Assembly (NCBI RefSeq): GCF_041529975.1
Contig: NZ_CP168030.1
Span: 2,542,001 to 2,606,000, forward strand
Source: Microbacterium maritypicum
GTDB lineage: Bacteria; Actinomycetota; Actinomycetes; Actinomycetales; Microbacteriaceae
Length of the DNA: 64,000 bases
Direction of reading: 5' to 3'
This document shows positions 26,002 through 35,349 of this stretch, one piece after another (position 1 is the first letter of the stretch; every line of letters begins with the position of its first letter). The translations under genes were made by a program, and so were the position numbers. Below the pieces are notes generated by a model. That model ran no database searches, was not told where the DNA came from, and saw only the letters and a list, made by a program, of their open reading frames with translations.

Positions 26002-26054
26002 GGGCTGCGCGGACGGCCGCGGTGGACGCCGCTCGGTCGACCGCGGCTTTTCGA

Positions 26055-26060
26055 TAGAAT
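26055..26060 (+). promoter_or_regulatory. Probable -10 element for yebC
   Basis: TAGAAT, a near-consensus -10 hexamer, lies 50 bp upstream of the yebC ATG in otherwise GC-rich sequence. A convincing -35 is not visible. The element would separate yebC and the ruv genes from the upstream hypothetical gene. Confidence 0.45.
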
Positions 26061-26109
26061 GGACGACGCCCTGGGCACGTTCCGGGGCGGATACGACGAG
26101 CGGAGACTT

Positions 26110-26871
26110 ATGTCCGGGCATTCCAAGTGGGCGACCACGAAGCACAAGAAGGCCATCATCGACTCCAGGCGCGCGAAGTCCTGGGCCAAGCTCATCAAGA
26201 ACATCGAGGTCGCCGCGAAGCTCGGCGGACCCGACCTGGCGGGCAACCCGACGCTCTTCGACGCCGTTCAGAAGGCCAAGAAGACGTCCGTCCCCAAGGA
26301 CAACATCGACCGCGCGGTGAAGCGCGGTGCGGGAATCGGTGGCGAAGCCGTCGAGTATCTCTCGATCATGTACGAGGGCTACGGACCCAACGGCGTCGCC
26401 CTCATGATCGAGTGTCTGACCGACAACAAGAACCGCGCAGCCGCTGAAGTCCGCACGGCCCTCAGTCGCAACGGTGGGACTCTGGCCGACCCCGGCAGCG
26501 TCGCCTACAACTTCAGCCGCAAGGGCGTCATCGTCGTCGGCTCCGAGGGAACCACCGAGGACGACGTCATGATGGCGGCGCTCGAGGCGGGAGCCGAGGA
26601 GATCGAGCCGCATGCCGAGGGCTTCGAGGTCATCACCGAGGCGACCGACCTGGTGGCCGTGCGCAGCGCGCTGCAGGAAGCCGGGATCGACTACGAGTCG
26701 GCGGACGTCGAGTTCGTCCCGAACCTCAAGGTCGAGATCGACGCCGACACCGCGCGGAAGGTCTTCCGCCTGATCGATGCTCTCGAAGACAGCGAAGACG
26801 TGCAGAACGTGTTCACCAACTTCGACCTGTCGGCCGAGGTGCAGGCCGAGCTCGAGAACGACGACGCGTAG
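26110..26871 (+). CDS. yebC: YebC/PmpR-family translation factor or regulator
   Basis: 253 residues. Family signature at the N-terminus: [20 protein letters not shown], then [15 protein letters not shown]. The middle has [17 protein letters not shown] and the C-terminus an acidic tail. Long described as a transcriptional regulator; recent work points to relief of ribosome stalling. It precedes ruvCAB, its standard location in actinobacteria. Confidence 0.95.
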   Translation: MSGHSKWATTKHKKAIIDSRRAKSWAKLIKNIEVAAKLGGPDLAGNPTLFDAVQKAKKTSVPKDNIDRAVKRGAGIGGEAVEYLSIMYEGYGPNGVALMIECLTDNKNRAAAEVRTALSRNGGTLADPGSVAYNFSRKGVIVVGSEGTTEDDVMMAALEAGAEEIEPHAEGFEVITEATDLVAVRSALQEAGIDYESADVEFVPNLKVEIDADTARKVFRLIDALEDSEDVQNVFTNFDLSAEVQAELENDDA

Positions 26872-26916
26872 GCGCGCCGGACGGCCGGTGTCTCCTCGCG
26901 CGCCTAGCCTGGGGGA

Positions 26917-27483
26917 GTGACCTCCTCTCTGCGCGTGCTCGGCATCGACCCCGGGCTCACGCGTTGTGGTGTCGGAATCGTCGACGTCGATCCTTCGCGT
27001 CGCGGCACGCTGGTGCACGTGGGAGTGATCCGGTCATCGCCGGACGCGGAGACCGGCGATCGTCTCGCGATCGTCGCCGCTGGCATCCGCGCCGTGATCG
27101 CTGAGCACCGCCCGGACGCGGTCGCCGTCGAGCGCGTCTTCGCCCAGCAGAACACCCACTCCGTGATGGGGACGGCTCAGGCCAGCGGAGTCGCGCTGCT
27201 GATCGCGGCCGAGTCCGGGTTGCCCGCCGCCACGCACACGCCGAGCGAGGTCAAGGCGGCCGTGACCGGCTACGGCGCGGCCGACAAGCGGCAGGTGCAG
27301 ACCATGATCGCGCGCATCCTGCGCCTGGATGCGCTTCCGCAGCCGGCTGACGCCGCGGACGCTCTGGCGATCGCGCTGTGCCATGCCTGGCGTCGCGGTG
27401 GCCGCACTGCATCCGGGCAGGGGGCGCTCACTCCCGCGCAACGGGCCTGGGCGGACGCCGAGAAGCGTGTCGCTCGAACATAG
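26917..27483 (+). CDS. ruvC: Crossover junction endodeoxyribonuclease RuvC
   Basis: 188 residues from GTG 26917. RNase H-like Holliday junction resolvase: first catalytic Asp in VLGIDPGLTRCG, Glu in VAVERVF, and the C-terminal acidic pair in ADAADALAIALCHAW. It cuts four-way junctions prepared by RuvAB. First of the ruvC-ruvA-ruvB cluster. Confidence 0.97.
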   Translation: MTSSLRVLGIDPGLTRCGVGIVDVDPSRRGTLVHVGVIRSSPDAETGDRLAIVAAGIRAVIAEHRPDAVAVERVFAQQNTHSVMGTAQASGVALLIAAESGLPAATHTPSEVKAAVTGYGAADKRQVQTMIARILRLDALPQPADAADALAIALCHAWRRGGRTASGQGALTPAQRAWADAEKRVART

Positions 27484-27510
27484 GTCCGAACCACGCCCTA
27501 GGCTGAGGGG

Positions 27511-28131
27511 ATGATCTCCTCACTGCACGGCGTCGTCCAGCATGCGACGTCCGATCAGGTCGTCATCGACGTGGGTGGTGTCGGGTTCGCCGTCGCCGTC
27601 CCTGCCGATGTCGCACACACCGCGACCGTGGGGGAGAAGCTCCTCTTGCACACGAGCCTCATCGTCCGTGAGGACTCGCTCTCCCTGTTCGGCTTCGCGG
27701 ATCGCGGCGAGCTCGAGATCTTCGGCCTGCTGATCAGCGTGACCGGCGTCGGGCCGAAATCCGCGTTGGGGGTGCTCTCGCACCTCACGGGCGATCAGAT
27801 CGCCGAAGCCGTGACAGCGGAAGACGATGCGCCGTTCCGGCGGGTCTCCGGCATCGGCCCCAAGACGGCGAAACTCATCGTTCTGCAGCTTGCAGGCAAG
27901 GTGCAGGCCTTCGCGGCGCCGTCGAGGCCCGTGATGTCGGGCGGCACCGACGTGGTCACGCAGGTGGCCGCGGCGCTGGTCGGCCTCGGCTGGTCGGAGA
28001 AGGTCGCCGCCGAGGCGGCAGCCCAGACGGCATCCGAGGCGACGGAGGCCGAGCGGGCGACCGTGGCCCTGCTGTTGCGACGCACCCTCGCGCTCCTCGG
28101 CCCCGCGCAGGGAGGCCAGGCTCGTGGCTGA
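27511..28131 (+). CDS. ruvA: Holliday junction branch migration protein RuvA
   Basis: 206 residues. N-terminal OB fold ([26 protein letters not shown]), two helix-hairpin-helix units ([28 protein letters not shown]) and a C-terminal RuvB-contacting domain ([15 protein letters not shown]). RuvA tetramers hold the junction for the RuvB motor. Its end overlaps ruvB by 8 bases. Confidence 0.97.
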   Translation: MISSLHGVVQHATSDQVVIDVGGVGFAVAVPADVAHTATVGEKLLLHTSLIVREDSLSLFGFADRGELEIFGLLISVTGVGPKSALGVLSHLTGDQIAEAVTAEDDAPFRRVSGIGPKTAKLIVLQLAGKVQAFAAPSRPVMSGGTDVVTQVAAALVGLGWSEKVAAEAAAQTASEATEAERATVALLLRRTLALLGPAQGGQARG

Positions 28132-29149
28132 CCCCCTCGACGCGACCGAACCCTCCGACGAGACCGAGCTCGCCATCGAGGGCGCACTGCGCCCGACCAG
28201 CCTGGGCGATTTCGTCGGACAGCAGAAGGTGCGCGGACAGCTGCAGCTGCTGCTCGAAGCTGCGCGCATCCAGAGCCGTCCTGCCGACCACATCCTGCTC
28301 GCCGGCCCCCCGGGGCTCGGGAAGACGACGCTGGCGATGATCGTGGCCCACGAGAGCGAGCGGCCGCTGCGCATGTCGAGCGGCCCGGCGATCCAGCACG
28401 CCGGCGACCTCGCAGCCCTGCTCTCCAGCCTGGTGCCGGGGGAGGTGCTCTTCATCGACGAGATCCATCGCATGGCGCGCTCCGCAGAGGAGATGCTGTA
28501 CCTGGCGATGGAGGACTACCGGATCGACATCATGGTCGGCAAGGGCGCCGGAGCGACGAGCATCCCGCTCGAGCTCTCTCCCTTCACACTCGTCGGGGCC
28601 ACGACGCGATCCGGTTTGCTGCCGAATCCGCTGCGCGACCGATTCGGATTCACCGGACACCTGGAGTTCTACGACGAGTCCGAGCTCGAGCAGGTCATCG
28701 CCCGTTCGGCCGCGGTCCTCGGCGTCGACGTGCCGACCGATGCGCTCTCCGAGATCGCACGCCGCTCCCGAGGCACCCCCCGCATCGCGAACCGCCTGCT
28801 GCGCCGGGTCCGCGACTACGCCCTCGTGCACGGCGAGGGCGGGGCCACGATCCACGACGTGCGCGCGGCGCTCGAACTCTACGACGTCGACGCGATCGGC
28901 CTCGACCGGCTGGACCGCGCGGTGCTGGAGGCGCTGGTCCGCCGTTTCCGCGGAGGACCGGTCGGCCTGAGCACGCTCGCCGTGGCGGTCGGCGAAGAGG
29001 GCGAGACCGTGGAGAGCGTGGTGGAGCCGTACCTCGTTCGCATCGGCTTCCTCGGACGCACGCCGCGCGGTCGTGTGGCGATGCCGGAGGCCTACGCGCA
29101 TCTCGGCGTCGCGCATCCGGACGGGATGCTTAAGTTGGATGACCTATAA
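28124..29149 (+). CDS. ruvB: Holliday junction branch migration helicase RuvB
   Basis: 341 residues from GTG 28124, overlapping ruvA. AAA+ motor: Walker [12 protein letters not shown], Walker [10 protein letters not shown], sensor 1 GATTRSG, and a C-terminal winged helix ([20 protein letters not shown]). The DNA-translocating partner of RuvA. The -10-like TATAAT for the downstream sec genes overlaps its last codons. Confidence 0.97.
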   Translation: MADPLDATEPSDETELAIEGALRPTSLGDFVGQQKVRGQLQLLLEAARIQSRPADHILLAGPPGLGKTTLAMIVAHESERPLRMSSGPAIQHAGDLAALLSSLVPGEVLFIDEIHRMARSAEEMLYLAMEDYRIDIMVGKGAGATSIPLELSPFTLVGATTRSGLLPNPLRDRFGFTGHLEFYDESELEQVIARSAAVLGVDVPTDALSEIARRSRGTPRIANRLLRRVRDYALVHGEGGATIHDVRAALELYDVDAIGLDRLDRAVLEALVRRFRGGPVGLSTLAVAVGEEGETVESVVEPYLVRIGFLGRTPRGRVAMPEAYAHLGVAHPDGMLKLDDL

Positions 29150-29150
29150 T
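29145..29150 (+). promoter_or_regulatory. Consensus -10 box (TATAAT) for yajC-secDF
   Basis: A perfect TATAAT overlaps the ruvB stop codon, 72 bp upstream of yajC. Such a hexamer is rare in this G+C-rich sequence and marks a likely separate promoter for yajC-secD-secF. No good -35 is visible at 16-18 bases upstream. Confidence 0.5.
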
Positions 29151-29221
29151 CACTGAAGACTTCCCGGTTACCTTCGCGCGCCCAAAGGCTGGAGCGTGCA
29201 CCTGAGAAAGGCGCTTCCCCC

Positions 29222-29623
29222 ATGCCCATGGAATTCCTGCTCTTCGGCCTTCTCGCCGTCCTCCTCGTCTTCATGATCTTCAACACGCGCAAGCGCACGA
29301 AGCAGATGAAGGCCGAGCAGGAGGAGAAGGCGACCAAGACCGTTCCCGGCGCCAAGGTGCTCCTGCAGGGCGGCATCTACGGGACGATCGTCTCGTACGA
29401 CCCCGACGACCTCGACACGCCCGCGCTCGTCGAGATCGCGCCGGGCACCATCATCGACGTCCACAGCCAGGCGATCCTCCGCGTCGTCGAGCCCAAGGAC
29501 GCGATCGTCGACGCCCCTGTCGATGTGATCGAGGAGCCGGCCGTCGACGAGGCGGCCGCCCCCGCGCTCGAGACCCCCGAGGAGACGCGCGCTCGCCTCG
29601 AGCGCGACGCCGACGACAAGTAA
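29222..29623 (+). CDS. yajC: Preprotein translocase subunit YajC
   Basis: 133 residues with a single N-terminal membrane helix (FLLFGLLAVLLVFMIF), a basic stretch (NTRKRTKQMKAEQEEK), then the YajC domain (VPGAKVLLQGGIYGTIVSY). A long acidic, Ala/Pro-rich C-terminal tail is typical of actinobacterial YajC. It forms the accessory SecDF-YajC complex with the two genes that follow. Confidence 0.93.
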   Translation: MPMEFLLFGLLAVLLVFMIFNTRKRTKQMKAEQEEKATKTVPGAKVLLQGGIYGTIVSYDPDDLDTPALVEIAPGTIIDVHSQAILRVVEPKDAIVDAPVDVIEEPAVDEAAAPALETPEETRARLERDADDK

Positions 29624-29679
29624 TCTCCGCGGCCGGCGCGGCCCTTCGGATCTCCGTCCTCCCAGAAAGCTGAACACAC

Positions 29680-31428
29680 GTGGCTTCATCTTCTCCCGTC
29701 CGTCACGCCTGGCGGGTCCTCCTCGGCCTGCTCCTCGTGACGGGTGTTCTGTTCGGCATCAACTCGCTGGGCGTGTACGTCATCAAGGACGCCGAAGGCC
29801 AGCCGGTCAGTTCCTGGACTCCTGAGCTCGCACTCGACCTGCAGGGCGGCACCCAGATCGTCCTCAGCGCCGAGACCGAGGACGGAGCGGCTCCCACGCA
29901 GGAGCAGCTCGACCAGGCCGCGGCGATCATCCGCCAGCGCGTGGACGCGTCGGGTGTGGCCGAGGCCGACATCACGACCGAGGGCGGACAGAACATCGTC
30001 GTCCAGATCCCGGGCGAGGCGGATGCGCAGACTCGTGAGCGCATCCAGGCGAGCGCGCAGCTCGAGCTGCGACCCGTGCTGTACACGACGGCCGCGAGCA
30101 CCGAGTTCGTCGGCGAGGACGGGAACTCCACTCCCTACCCCAGTCCGGACCCGTCGCTGAATGCGACGCCGACCGCCGAGCCGACCGACGCGAGCGACCT
30201 GTCGTGGGTGACCGACAAGCTGGCAGCGGAGTTCCAGGCATACGACTGCGAGAACCCGGACAACGACCCCGCCCGTGCCCCGAAGGACGAGCCGGTCGTC
30301 GCCTGCTCCCCGGACAAGGCGCAGAAGTTCCTCCTCGGACCGACCGAGCTCGACGGCACCGCGATCACGGATGCCTCCGCGGGCCGCGATCAGAAGTCCG
30401 GCGCGTGGATCGTGCAGCTGACCATGAACGGCGAGGGCGGCGACGCCTTCGGCAAGGTCAGCACGCGCCTCAACCAGAACCGCATCGACGGTCTGTCCCC
30501 GCGCGATCAGTTCGCGTTCGTGCTCGACGGCGACGTGATCAGCGCTCCGCGGATGAACGGCGTCATCCTCGACGGCCGTCCCAGCATCTCGGGCAGCTTC
30601 ACGCAGGAGACGGCGACCACGCTCGCCGACCAGCTGAAGTTCGGTGCCCTGCCGCTCAGCTTCGTCGTGCAGAGCTCCGACACCATCTCGGCGACTCTCG
30701 GAACCCAGCAGCTGCAGATCGGTCTGATCGCGGGTCTCATCGGTCTCGCACTCGTCGCGATCTACTCGCTCATCGTGTATCGCGCGCTCGGATCGGTGAT
30801 CATCGCCTCGATCGCGGTGATGGCCGTCCTGACCTACATCATCATCTGCATCCTCGCCTGGCGGCTCGGCTTCCGTCTCTCGCTCGCCGGCGTCGCCGGT
30901 CTGATCGTCTCGATCGGCTTCACCGCCGACTCGTTCATCGTCTACTTCGAACGAATACGAGACGAGCTCCGCGACGGCAAGTCGATCACCGCCGCGGTCG
31001 AAGACGGCTGGGGCCGCGCGAAGCGCACCATCTACATCTCGAAGTCGATCAACATCCTGGCCGCGGTCGTGCTCTACATCCTCGCCGACGCCACGGTGAA
31101 GGGCTTCGCCTTCACACTCGGTCTCACCACCCTGATCGACGTGTTCATCTTCGTGATCTTCACGCACCCGGTGATGCAGCTCCTTGCGCGCACCCGATTC
31201 TTCGGTGGCGGTCACAAGCTGTCCGGCCTCGATCCCGAGGCGCTCGGTGCGGTGTACCGAAGCCGGTCCCAGTACCGGGAGGTCTCGACGGCATCGGCCG
31301 GTCGCGGTGCGAAGAACGCCCGCTCCCGGGGCGAGGCGGATCGCCGCCAGACCATCGCAGAAAGAAAGCGCGCCGAGGCACTCGCGGGCGACAGACCCAC
31401 CAAGCCCGGAAGTGAGGGAGACGCCTGA
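29680..31428 (+). CDS. secD: Protein translocase subunit SecD
   Basis: 582 residues from GTG 29680. Six membrane helices with a large extracytoplasmic domain between TM1 and TM2. Family blocks: [20 protein letters not shown], and the RND-like C-terminal [26 protein letters not shown] pattern (here [15 protein letters not shown]). A proline-rich acidic insert sits around residues 140-175. It uses the proton gradient to pull exported proteins from SecYEG. It shares one base with secF. Confidence 0.96.
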   Translation: [582 protein letters not shown]

Positions 31429-32417
31429 TGCCTTCCATGAATGAGTTCGGAAACAACCTCTATTCCGGCAAGACCTCTTTCCCGTTCGTCGGCAAGCGTC
31501 GGCTGTGGTTCATCATCGCCATCGTGCTCGTCGTCGGTTCTGCCCTCGTGCCGCTCATCCGCCCCATCCAGTTCTCCATCGAGTTCACCGGTGGGTCCCA
31601 GTTCACGGTGCAGGCGCCCGACACGGTCGATCAGGACACCGCGAAGGAGGCCGTCCAGTCGGTCGTGCCGGGAGCCGCGACCAAGGTCGTCGTCCTGAAC
31701 GGGAAGGACATCCGCGTCCAGACCGACCAGATGAGCGCCGCCGAGACGCAGGACGTCGCGGAAGCCCTCGCCGACGCCTACGGTGTGGAGCCCGCCAATG
31801 TGACGTCGTCGTTCATCGGCCCGGCCTGGGGCGAGAACGTCACGAAGCAGTCGCTGTGGGGGCTCGCGATCTTCCTCGCACTCACGTTCCTGATCCTCGC
31901 GATCTACTTCCGCACGTGGAAGATGTCGGCGGCGGCGATCATCGGCCTGCTCGACGTGCTCGTCATCACGGTCGGCGTCTACGCGCTGGCCGGCTTCGAG
32001 ATCTCTCCGGCTGCCGTCATCGGCTTCCTGACGATCCTGGCGTACTCGCTGTACGACACCACTGTCGTGTTCGACAAGGTCAGGGAGAACACCACCGAAG
32101 ACGGGGAGAAGTCCGCCCGACTGTTCGGCGAATCGGTGAACCTCGCCGTTAACCAGACGCTCGTGCGCTCGATCAACACGTCTGTGGTCGCGGCGTTGCC
32201 GGTCGGTGCCGTGCTCTTCATCGGCGCCTTCTGGCTCGGTGCGGAATCGCTCACCGACATCTCGCTGTCGATCTTCGTCGGCATCCTCGTCGCGACGTAC
32301 TCCACGCTGTTCGTGGCCGCTCCGCTCTACTCGCTGTTCCGCGAGAACGAGCCCCAGCTCAAGGAGCGCGACGCCCGCATCCGCGAGGCTCGCAGCCGGG
32401 CGTCCGTCGAAGCCTGA
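31428..32417 (+). CDS. secF: Protein translocase subunit SecF
   Basis: 329 residues, six membrane helices. Family blocks: FSIEFTGGSQFTV, FLTILAYSLYDTTVVFDKVREN and NQTLVRSINTSVVAALPVGAV. Partner of SecD; the start ATG overlaps the secD stop by one base, indicating translational coupling. Confidence 0.96.
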   Translation: MPSMNEFGNNLYSGKTSFPFVGKRRLWFIIAIVLVVGSALVPLIRPIQFSIEFTGGSQFTVQAPDTVDQDTAKEAVQSVVPGAATKVVVLNGKDIRVQTDQMSAAETQDVAEALADAYGVEPANVTSSFIGPAWGENVTKQSLWGLAIFLALTFLILAIYFRTWKMSAAAIIGLLDVLVITVGVYALAGFEISPAAVIGFLTILAYSLYDTTVVFDKVRENTTEDGEKSARLFGESVNLAVNQTLVRSINTSVVAALPVGAVLFIGAFWLGAESLTDISLSIFVGILVATYSTLFVAAPLYSLFRENEPQLKERDARIREARSRASVEA

Positions 32418-32497
32418 GGGGTCCGGGCCGAGGGCGCTCCGAGCGGAAGCTCGGCGCCGTCAGCACGCGTAGGATGAAGTGATCGGGAGGTGAGTTG

Positions 32498-34750
32498 ATG
32501 GCGGAACCGCAGACGTCATCGCAGGGTTCGAGTCTGCGACGACTGGTTCCCCGCATCTTCTCCCGCGCGTCCCGCATCAACGACCTCGACAACCTGATCC
32601 GCACGGTGCGTGCGAATCATCCCAAGGGCGATTTCTCCGTCATCGAACGCGCATACGCGGTCGCGAAGGAGAAGCACGAGGGGCAGAAGCGCCAGAGCGG
32701 CGAGCCGTACATCACGCACCCGCTGGCTGTCGCACAGATCCTCGCGGAGCTCGGTCTGGGCCCGCGGGCCATCGCTGCGGCGCTCCTGCACGACACGGTC
32801 GAAGACACGGGCTACGCGCTGACCGATCTCACCGCCGAGTTCGGCGACGAGGTCGCGATGCTCGTCGACGGCGTGACCAAGCTGGACAAGGTCAAGTACG
32901 GCGAGAGCGCGCAGGCCGAGACGGTCCGCAAGATGATCGTGGCGATGTCGAAGGACATCCGGGTCCTGCTCATCAAGCTCGCCGACCGCCTGCACAATGC
33001 GCGCACCTGGGGTTTCGTCCCGCCGGAGAAGGCCACGAAGAAGGCCAAGGAGACGCTCGAGATCTACGCTCCGCTGGCGAACCGTCTCGGCATCCAGGCG
33101 ATCAAGTCGGAGCTCGAAGACCTCTCGTTCGCTGTGCTGCACCCGAAGATCTACAACGAGATCCACAGCCTCATCGCGCAGCGGACTCCGCAGCGCGAGA
33201 AGTATCTCGCTCAGGTGGTCGAGGAGATCGACGAGGATCTGCGCGATCTCCGCATCCGCGGCAAGGTCGTCGGGCGCCCGAAGCAGCTCTACTCGGTCTA
33301 CCAGAAGATGGTCATCCGCGGCCGCGAGTTCGACGACATCTACGACCTGATCGGCATCCGCGTCCTCGTCTCCTCGGTGCGCGACTGCTACGCCGTCCTG
33401 GGCGCGATCCACGCTCGTTGGACGCCGCTGCCCGGCCGGTTCAAGGACTACATCGCCACCCCGAAGTTCAACCTCTACCAGTCGCTGCACACCACGGTCA
33501 TCGGTCCCGCCGGTCGCACGGTCGAGATTCAGATCCGTACGCACGAGATGCATCAGCAGGCCGAGTACGGTGTCGCCGCGCACTGGATGTACAAGGAGCG
33601 GATGAACGGCGGTGGCAAGACCGAGGTCCGCGCCTCCGACACCGACATGGCGTGGCTCGCGCACATCTCCGACTGGCAGGCCGAGACCGCCGACCCCGGA
33701 GAGTTCCTCGACTCGCTGCGCTTCGAGATCGGTGCGAAGGAGGTCTACGTCTTCACGCCGAAGGGGCGGGTGATCGGCCTGCCGGCCAGCGCGACTCCCG
33801 TGGACTTCGCCTACGCGGTGCACACCGAGATCGGCCACCGCACGATGGGTGCGAAGGTCAACGGGCGCCTCGTGCCTCTGGAATCGGAACTCAAGAGCGG
33901 TGACGTGGTCGAGGTGTTCACCTCGAAGAACCCGGATGCCGGCCCCAGCCAGGACTGGCTCGGTTTCGTCGCGAGCACTCGGGCGCGGAACAAGATCCGC
34001 GGCTGGTTCACCAAGGAGCGCCGCGAAGAGGCCATCGAGCAGGGCAAGGAGGCCATCGCCCGCGCGATGCGCCGTCAGAACCTGCCGCTGCAGAAGCTGA
34101 TGAGCCAGGACTCGTTCGCCGAGGTCGCGCGCGGGTTGCACTACGAAGACGTCTCGGCGCTCTACGCGGCGGTCGGCGAAGGACACGTGTCGACGCAGTC
34201 GGTGCTCGAGAAGGTCACGGCTCTGGTCGCGGCCAACGACCCCAGCACGGGCGCCATCGATCTGCCCGGGAGCGTCCCGACGCGTGAGCCGCGATCCGGC
34301 GACTCCGGCGTGCTGGTGCGCGGCGCCAACGACATCCTGGTGAAGCTGGCCAAGTGCTGCACCCCGGTTCCCGGTGACCAGATCGTCGGCTTCGTGACGC
34401 GCGGCAGCGGCGTCTCGGTGCACCGGGCGGACTGCGTGAACGTCAAGGCGCTCAGCAACGAGCAGGACCGCTTCGTCGAGGTGTCGTGGGCCCCGACGAC
34501 GAAGAGCGTGTTCCGCGTGCAGATCCAGGTCGAGGCGCTCGACCGCTCGGGGCTTCTCTCCGACGTGACGCGCGTGCTGAGCGAGCACCACGTCAACATC
34601 CTCTCGGCGACGGTCACCACCACCGATGAGCGGTTGGCTCTGAGCCGGTTCGTCTTCGAGATGGGCGATGCCGTGCACCTGGACCGTGTACTGAACGCGG
34701 TCCGTCGGATCGACGCCGTCTACGACGTCTACCGGGTCACCTCCTCCTGA
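32498..34750 (+). CDS. rel: Bifunctional (p)ppGpp synthetase/hydrolase Rel
   Basis: 750 residues from ATG 32498, preceded by GGGAGGTGA. Domains in order: HD hydrolase (YITHPLAVAQIL, LLHDTVEDT), synthetase (GRPKQLYSVYQKM, PKFNLYQSLHTTVIGP), TGS (EVYVFTPKGRVIGLP), zinc-finger-like region (KLAKCCTPVPGDQIVGFVT) and C-terminal ACT domain. Both catalytic halves keep their key residues, so it should make and degrade (p)ppGpp. It converges with the AbiEi-like gene, overlapping by 14 bases. Confidence 0.96.
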   Translation: MAEPQTSSQGSSLRRLVPRIFSRASRINDLDNLIRTVRANHPKGDFSVIERAYAVAKEKHEGQKRQSGEPYITHPLAVAQILAELGLGPRAIAAALLHDTVEDTGYALTDLTAEFGDEVAMLVDGVTKLDKVKYGESAQAETVRKMIVAMSKDIRVLLIKLADRLHNARTWGFVPPEKATKKAKETLEIYAPLANRLGIQAIKSELEDLSFAVLHPKIYNEIHSLIAQRTPQREKYLAQVVEEIDEDLRDLRIRGKVVGRPKQLYSVYQKMVIRGREFDDIYDLIGIRVLVSSVRDCYAVLGAIHARWTPLPGRFKDYIATPKFNLYQSLHTTVIGPAGRTVEIQIRTHEMHQQAEYGVAAHWMYKERMNGGGKTEVRASDTDMAWLAHISDWQAETADPGEFLDSLRFEIGAKEVYVFTPKGRVIGLPASATPVDFAYAVHTEIGHRTMGAKVNGRLVPLESELKSGDVVEVFTSKNPDAGPSQDWLGFVASTRARNKIRGWFTKERREEAIEQGKEAIARAMRRQNLPLQKLMSQDSFAEVARGLHYEDVSALYAAVGEGHVSTQSVLEKVTALVAANDPSTGAIDLPGSVPTREPRSGDSGVLVRGANDILVKLAKCCTPVPGDQIVGFVTRGSGVSVHRADCVNVKALSNEQDRFVEVSWAPTTKSVFRVQIQVEALDRSGLLSDVTRVLSEHHVNILSATVTTTDERLALSRFVFEMGDAVHLDRVLNAVRRIDAVYDVYRVTSS

Positions 34751-35288
34751 CGGCGAGGCGCTGCAGAGCGGCCGATCCCATACGACTCCCCGGTACACGT
34801 CGCAGCTCCTGCAGCGCGTTCATCGCCGCGTCCGGGGTGTCGGGGCAGGCGACGGCGAGAAGATCCATCCACGGCAGCACCCGCGGGTCGCGGTGCAGTG
34901 TCGTCGCGAGGTCGAGCATCGTGCGGGCCGGGCTGGATACGGCGACGCCGCCGAGCGTACGGACGTCGGAATCGGGGAGCAGGGTGTCGTGGAACACCAC
35001 ACGCGCGCTGGTGACCGGACGGATCCGGCGCTCCACGCAGCGCTTGACGTGATGCACGACCGGCGGCGTGTCACCGGCGCCGTGGACCCACGCGGCCGTC
35101 TGGTGGCATGCGGCGGTGCCCGGCCGGACGAGCGCGGCGATGGTGCTCGCCCGTACATCCGGCCCCTCGACGAGATCGGCAGGGATGTACGCGTCACCCA
35201 CGTCGACCACATGGCCGTCGATGCGGGCCGCGCTGAGTTCGGTCTGGCTCAACCGCTCGCCGGGAACATAGAGGAACGCGGGGTGCAT
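34737..35288 (-). CDS. AbiEi-like (type IV antitoxin-type) protein, no toxin partner seen
   Basis: 183 residues from ATG 35288. The layout (short DNA-binding-like N-terminus, then VRASTIAALVRPGTAACHQTAAWVHGAG, then SSPARTMLDLATTL) matches actinobacterial proteins annotated as AbiEi-family antitoxin-domain proteins. No adjacent AbiEii nucleotidyltransferase is present, so it is an orphan. The assignment is by pattern only. It sits convergent with rel and upstream of the DUF349 gene on the same strand, 61 bp away. Confidence 0.55.
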   Translation of the reverse strand: MHPAFLYVPGERLSQTELSAARIDGHVVDVGDAYIPADLVEGPDVRASTIAALVRPGTAACHQTAAWVHGAGDTPPVVHHVKRCVERRIRPVTSARVVFHDTLLPDSDVRTLGGVAVSSPARTMLDLATTLHRDPRVLPWMDLLAVACPDTPDAAMNALQELRRVPGSRMGSAALQRLAVRRR

Positions 35289-35349
35289 CACGCCAGTCTG
35301 GCGCAGTGCACCCCGCGTTCGAGACGGTCGCGGAGACCTGTGGAGAAGG

